Below, in pieces: positions 4,353-6,457 of a stretch of 6,457 nucleotides of DNA (within the stretch, counting starts at the first letter, position 1; the number at the start of each line of letters is the position of its first letter). Origin of the DNA: Bacteroidales bacterium (GTDB lineage: Bacteria; Bacteroidota; Bacteroidia; Bacteroidales; UBA12077). The notes below the pieces were generated by a model. It was not told the DNA's origin and made no database searches. It saw only the letters and a list, made by a program, of their open reading frames with translations. A program made the translations under genes and the position numbers. The stretch lies in the NCBI GenBank assembly GCA_030600865.1, contig JAUVUS010000155.1, forward strand, positions 1 to 6,457. Reading direction: 5' to 3'.

Positions 4353-5699
4353 ATGAAAAAATGGATATCAATATCAGTGGCATTAATTATAATTATTATT
4401 GCATTTTTGGTTTCAAAGCCTAAAATATCAAATAATTATTATCAAAAAGGACAAACTTATACTGACTCTGCAAAATATGATGTGGCAGTTAAGTATTATA
4501 GTAAAGCATTAAATTTTAATAAGAAAAATATAAATGCTTTGTTAAACAGAGCTAATGCTTATTATCAGCTGGAACAAGAACTAAATGCTTTGGCCGATTT
4601 TAATAAGTTATTAGAACTTGATACAGAAAACTTTGAAGGATATTTTGGCAGGTCATTATTATTTATCAGGCAAGATGATTTAAAGAATGCTTTAGGTGAT
4701 TTAAATATGGCATTAGACTTAGATAAAGAAAATCCTGATGTTTTTTACTTTTTGGCTTATGTTAAATCAAATTTAAACGAATATGATTTGGCTTTAGAGT
4801 ATTTGAATGAAGCCGTTCAGTTGGATTCAGTTTATGCAGAGGCTTATCATCAACGAGGAATAGTTAAAGCCAACTTAGGAGATTTAGAAGGCTCTGTTGA
4901 AGATTTTAATAAAGCAATTGAATTGGATAAAGATAATTTAGATGCATATCAGCGTAGGGTTAAATACCGTATTGATAAAGATGATTACAAAGGTGCAATT
5001 GCTGATTATGATGCTATTATTAAATTGGATGTCAATAATCAGGATGCTTATTATCAGAGAGGATATTTTAAATTACAAACTCAGGATTTTGAGGGAGCAT
5101 TAGATGATTTTGATAAAGCCATTGAGATTAACCCTCAAGATGCAAAATCGTATAAAAAAAGAGGTAATGCAAAAGCAGCTTTACTAAAATATGATGATGC
5201 TTTATCAGATTACGATAAAGCGATTGAATTGAATAAATCTGATTATGAACCTTATTTTAGAAAAGGTTTGGTATATATGCATAAATCAGACAATCAAAAA
5301 GCTATAATAAACTTTAACTTAGCCGTCAAATATAAGAATGATTATTTTGAATCATATTATTTACGAGGTGTTGCCAAAGCAATGCAACAAAAATATGAAG
5401 AGTCAATAAAGGATTTTAATTTAACGATTAAATACAATAAGAACTATTATGATGCATATTTAGGAAGAGCTATTTCTATGGGTGTCTTAAAAAAACATCA
5501 GGAATCATTGACTGATTATGATATATATCTTAGCAATGTAAATGATAATGGAAGTGCTTTTTTGAATAGAGGAGTATCAAGAATTAATATAAATGATTAC
5601 GAAGGAGGATGTGAGGATTTTACAAAGGCTTTAGAGTTAGGTGTAAAACAAGCTCAGGATATGTTAAATATGTATTGTAAATCAACTAAAAATAATTAA
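4353..5699 (+). CDS. Membrane-anchored protein with twelve tetratricopeptide repeats
   Basis: The protein has 448 residues. An N-terminal hydrophobic segment (about 5-20, SISVALIIIIIAFLVS after MKKW) acts as a signal anchor or uncleaved signal. No lipobox Cys is visible. From about residue 29 to 434 it is an almost uninterrupted run of twelve 34-residue TPR units with no spacer (the second starts at 61, then 95, 129, 163, 197, 231, 265, 299, 333, 367 and 401). Typical units read DAYYQRGYFKLQTQDFEGALDDF, then DKAIEINP. The last unit ends in the GGCEDFTKALELG pattern common in Bacteroidota TPR proteins, followed by a short tail with a second Cys. TPR solenoids bind other proteins, and the partner cannot be read from the sequence. 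The next gene starts 17 nt downstream, so the two are probably co-transcribed. The start ATG is followed directly by the charged MKKW leader, and no Shine-Dalgarno is seen. Confidence 0.9.
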   Translation: MKKWISISVALIIIIIAFLVSKPKISNNYYQKGQTYTDSAKYDVAVKYYSKALNFNKKNINALLNRANAYYQLEQELNALADFNKLLELDTENFEGYFGRSLLFIRQDDLKNALGDLNMALDLDKENPDVFYFLAYVKSNLNEYDLALEYLNEAVQLDSVYAEAYHQRGIVKANLGDLEGSVEDFNKAIELDKDNLDAYQRRVKYRIDKDDYKGAIADYDAIIKLDVNNQDAYYQRGYFKLQTQDFEGALDDFDKAIEINPQDAKSYKKRGNAKAALLKYDDALSDYDKAIELNKSDYEPYFRKGLVYMHKSDNQKAIINFNLAVKYKNDYFESYYLRGVAKAMQQKYEESIKDFNLTIKYNKNYYDAYLGRAISMGVLKKHQESLTDYDIYLSNVNDNGSAFLNRGVSRININDYEGGCEDFTKALELGVKQAQDMLNMYCKSTKNN

Positions 5700-5716
5700 A
5701 TAAAAGACCTAAACGG

Positions 5717-6457
5717 ATGAAACTACTATTCAATAAAATAGCAGGAGTTATTACAATAATATTTGTTTTAGTTCAATTCTCGGTTAATGCTCAAGATACT
5801 TTAGATCTTATAAGAATAGAACAAGCTGTCGATAAGTATTTAACCTACTTTTCAAATGATAATCCCGGAGCTGTTATTTTAGTAATAAAAAATGAAGAAA
5901 TTATCTTTAATAAGGCTTATGGACTATCGAATGTGCAAGAAAATGAAATAATGACGGTCGATAAAACATTTAATATTGCAGAATTGTCAAAATCATTTAC
6001 TTCACTTGCTGTTCTTAAACTAGTCGAAAAAAACAAACTGAGTTTAGACGATAATCTTATAGATATATTTCCAGATTTTCCTAGATATGGTAGAAATATA
6101 AAAATAAGAAACCTTCTTAATCATACGTCCGGTCTGGTAAGTTATAATGATGAAAATATACATTCAAATGATCAGGTTTACGAATTTTTAAAAAATCAAG
6201 ATGAGCCTGTTTTTGAACCGGGAACCAAATGGAAATACAGTAATTCAGATTATGCTTTACTGGTTAAGATTATTGAAAAAAGTTCAAAAAAGTCATATAA
6301 GGATTTTTTACATAAGTATATCTTCAAGAAACTATCTATGCATAATACTTTTTTAGCAGATGAGATTAGCGATCAAAATATAGCTGAAAGTCATTTCAAA
6401 GAAGATGAAAAATATATTACAAAAAAAGATATTAGTAAAGTGTATGGGGAGCAGGGG
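5717..6457 (+). CDS. Beta-lactamase-family (PF00144-like) secreted protein lacking the SxxK serine, 3' end outside window
   Basis: 247 residues are visible and the frame runs off the window end. Residues 1-25 are a signal peptide ending VNA before QD, so the product is periplasmic or further exported. The fold of the serine beta-lactamase/D-Ala-D-Ala carboxypeptidase-like family is clear: NPGAVILVIKNEEIIFNKAYG (49-69), FNIAELSKSFTSLAVLKLVEKNKLSLDDN (85-113), NLLNHTSGL (132-140), EPGTKWKYSNSDYALL (167-182) and the start of a YGEQG segment (243-247). The YxN-type motif (Tyr174-Ser175-Asn176) is present. The SxxK motif, normally Ser-x-x-Lys before SFT, reads Glu89-Leu-Ser-Lys92, so the usual nucleophile is replaced by Glu while the Lys is kept. 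It may be a non-catalytic pseudoenzyme or use another residue. Full members usually continue for at least another 100 residues. It follows the TPR gene by 17 nt and probably shares its transcript. Confidence 0.88.
   Translation, partial: MKLLFNKIAGVITIIFVLVQFSVNAQDTLDLIRIEQAVDKYLTYFSNDNPGAVILVIKNEEIIFNKAYGLSNVQENEIMTVDKTFNIAELSKSFTSLAVLKLVEKNKLSLDDNLIDIFPDFPRYGRNIKIRNLLNHTSGLVSYNDENIHSNDQVYEFLKNQDEPVFEPGTKWKYSNSDYALLVKIIEKSSKKSYKDFLHKYIFKKLSMHNTFLADEISDQNIAESHFKEDEKYITKKDISKVYGEQG

Overview
The window looks like chromosomal DNA of a Bacteroidota bacterium, probably a Bacteroidales/Marinilabiliales-type or related environmental lineage. It is AT-rich and its genes lack clear Shine-Dalgarno sites. 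It carries two hallmark Bacteroidota families side by side: a protein with a gliding-motility-associated C-terminal (CHU_C-type) domain and a PorP/SprF-family outer-membrane protein. No species can be named from the sequence.

Layout. (1) Bases 1-130 are a perfect 39-bp inverted repeat around a 52-nt spacer. The minus strand of its left half encodes a signal peptide that would join in frame to the plus-strand gene running to 925. This looks like a fold-back at a contig end, or less likely an invertible segment. The gene itself is an unrecognised secreted protein that ends just before a hairpin terminator. (2) Bases 926-1116 hold that terminator and two further palindromic hairpins. (3) Bases 1117-3141 are a two-gene operon, a type IX-type secreted Ig-like/CHU_C protein followed by PorP/SprF. 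Families of this kind are known to work as cargo and outer-membrane partner. (4) Bases 3142-4352 are a REP/RAYT island: a Y1 (HUH) REP-associated tyrosine transposase flanked by directly repeated palindromic blocks. (5) Bases 4353-6457 are a second operon, a membrane-anchored 12-TPR protein followed after 17 nt by a secreted beta-lactamase-family (PF00144) protein cut by the window end.

The most unusual part is the REP/RAYT island. Hairpins with the shared design NNCGNAGC / GCCT loop / GCTNCGNN occur at least six times, in both orientations, with compensatory base changes in the stem and a GGA tag at the foot. One inverted pair lies inside the transposase reading frame, where it is translated as about 17 residues between the HUH motif and the catalytic tyrosine without breaking the frame. 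A second oddity is the last gene: its SxxK active-site motif reads ELSK, so the expected nucleophilic serine is a glutamate while the rest of the fold motifs are kept.
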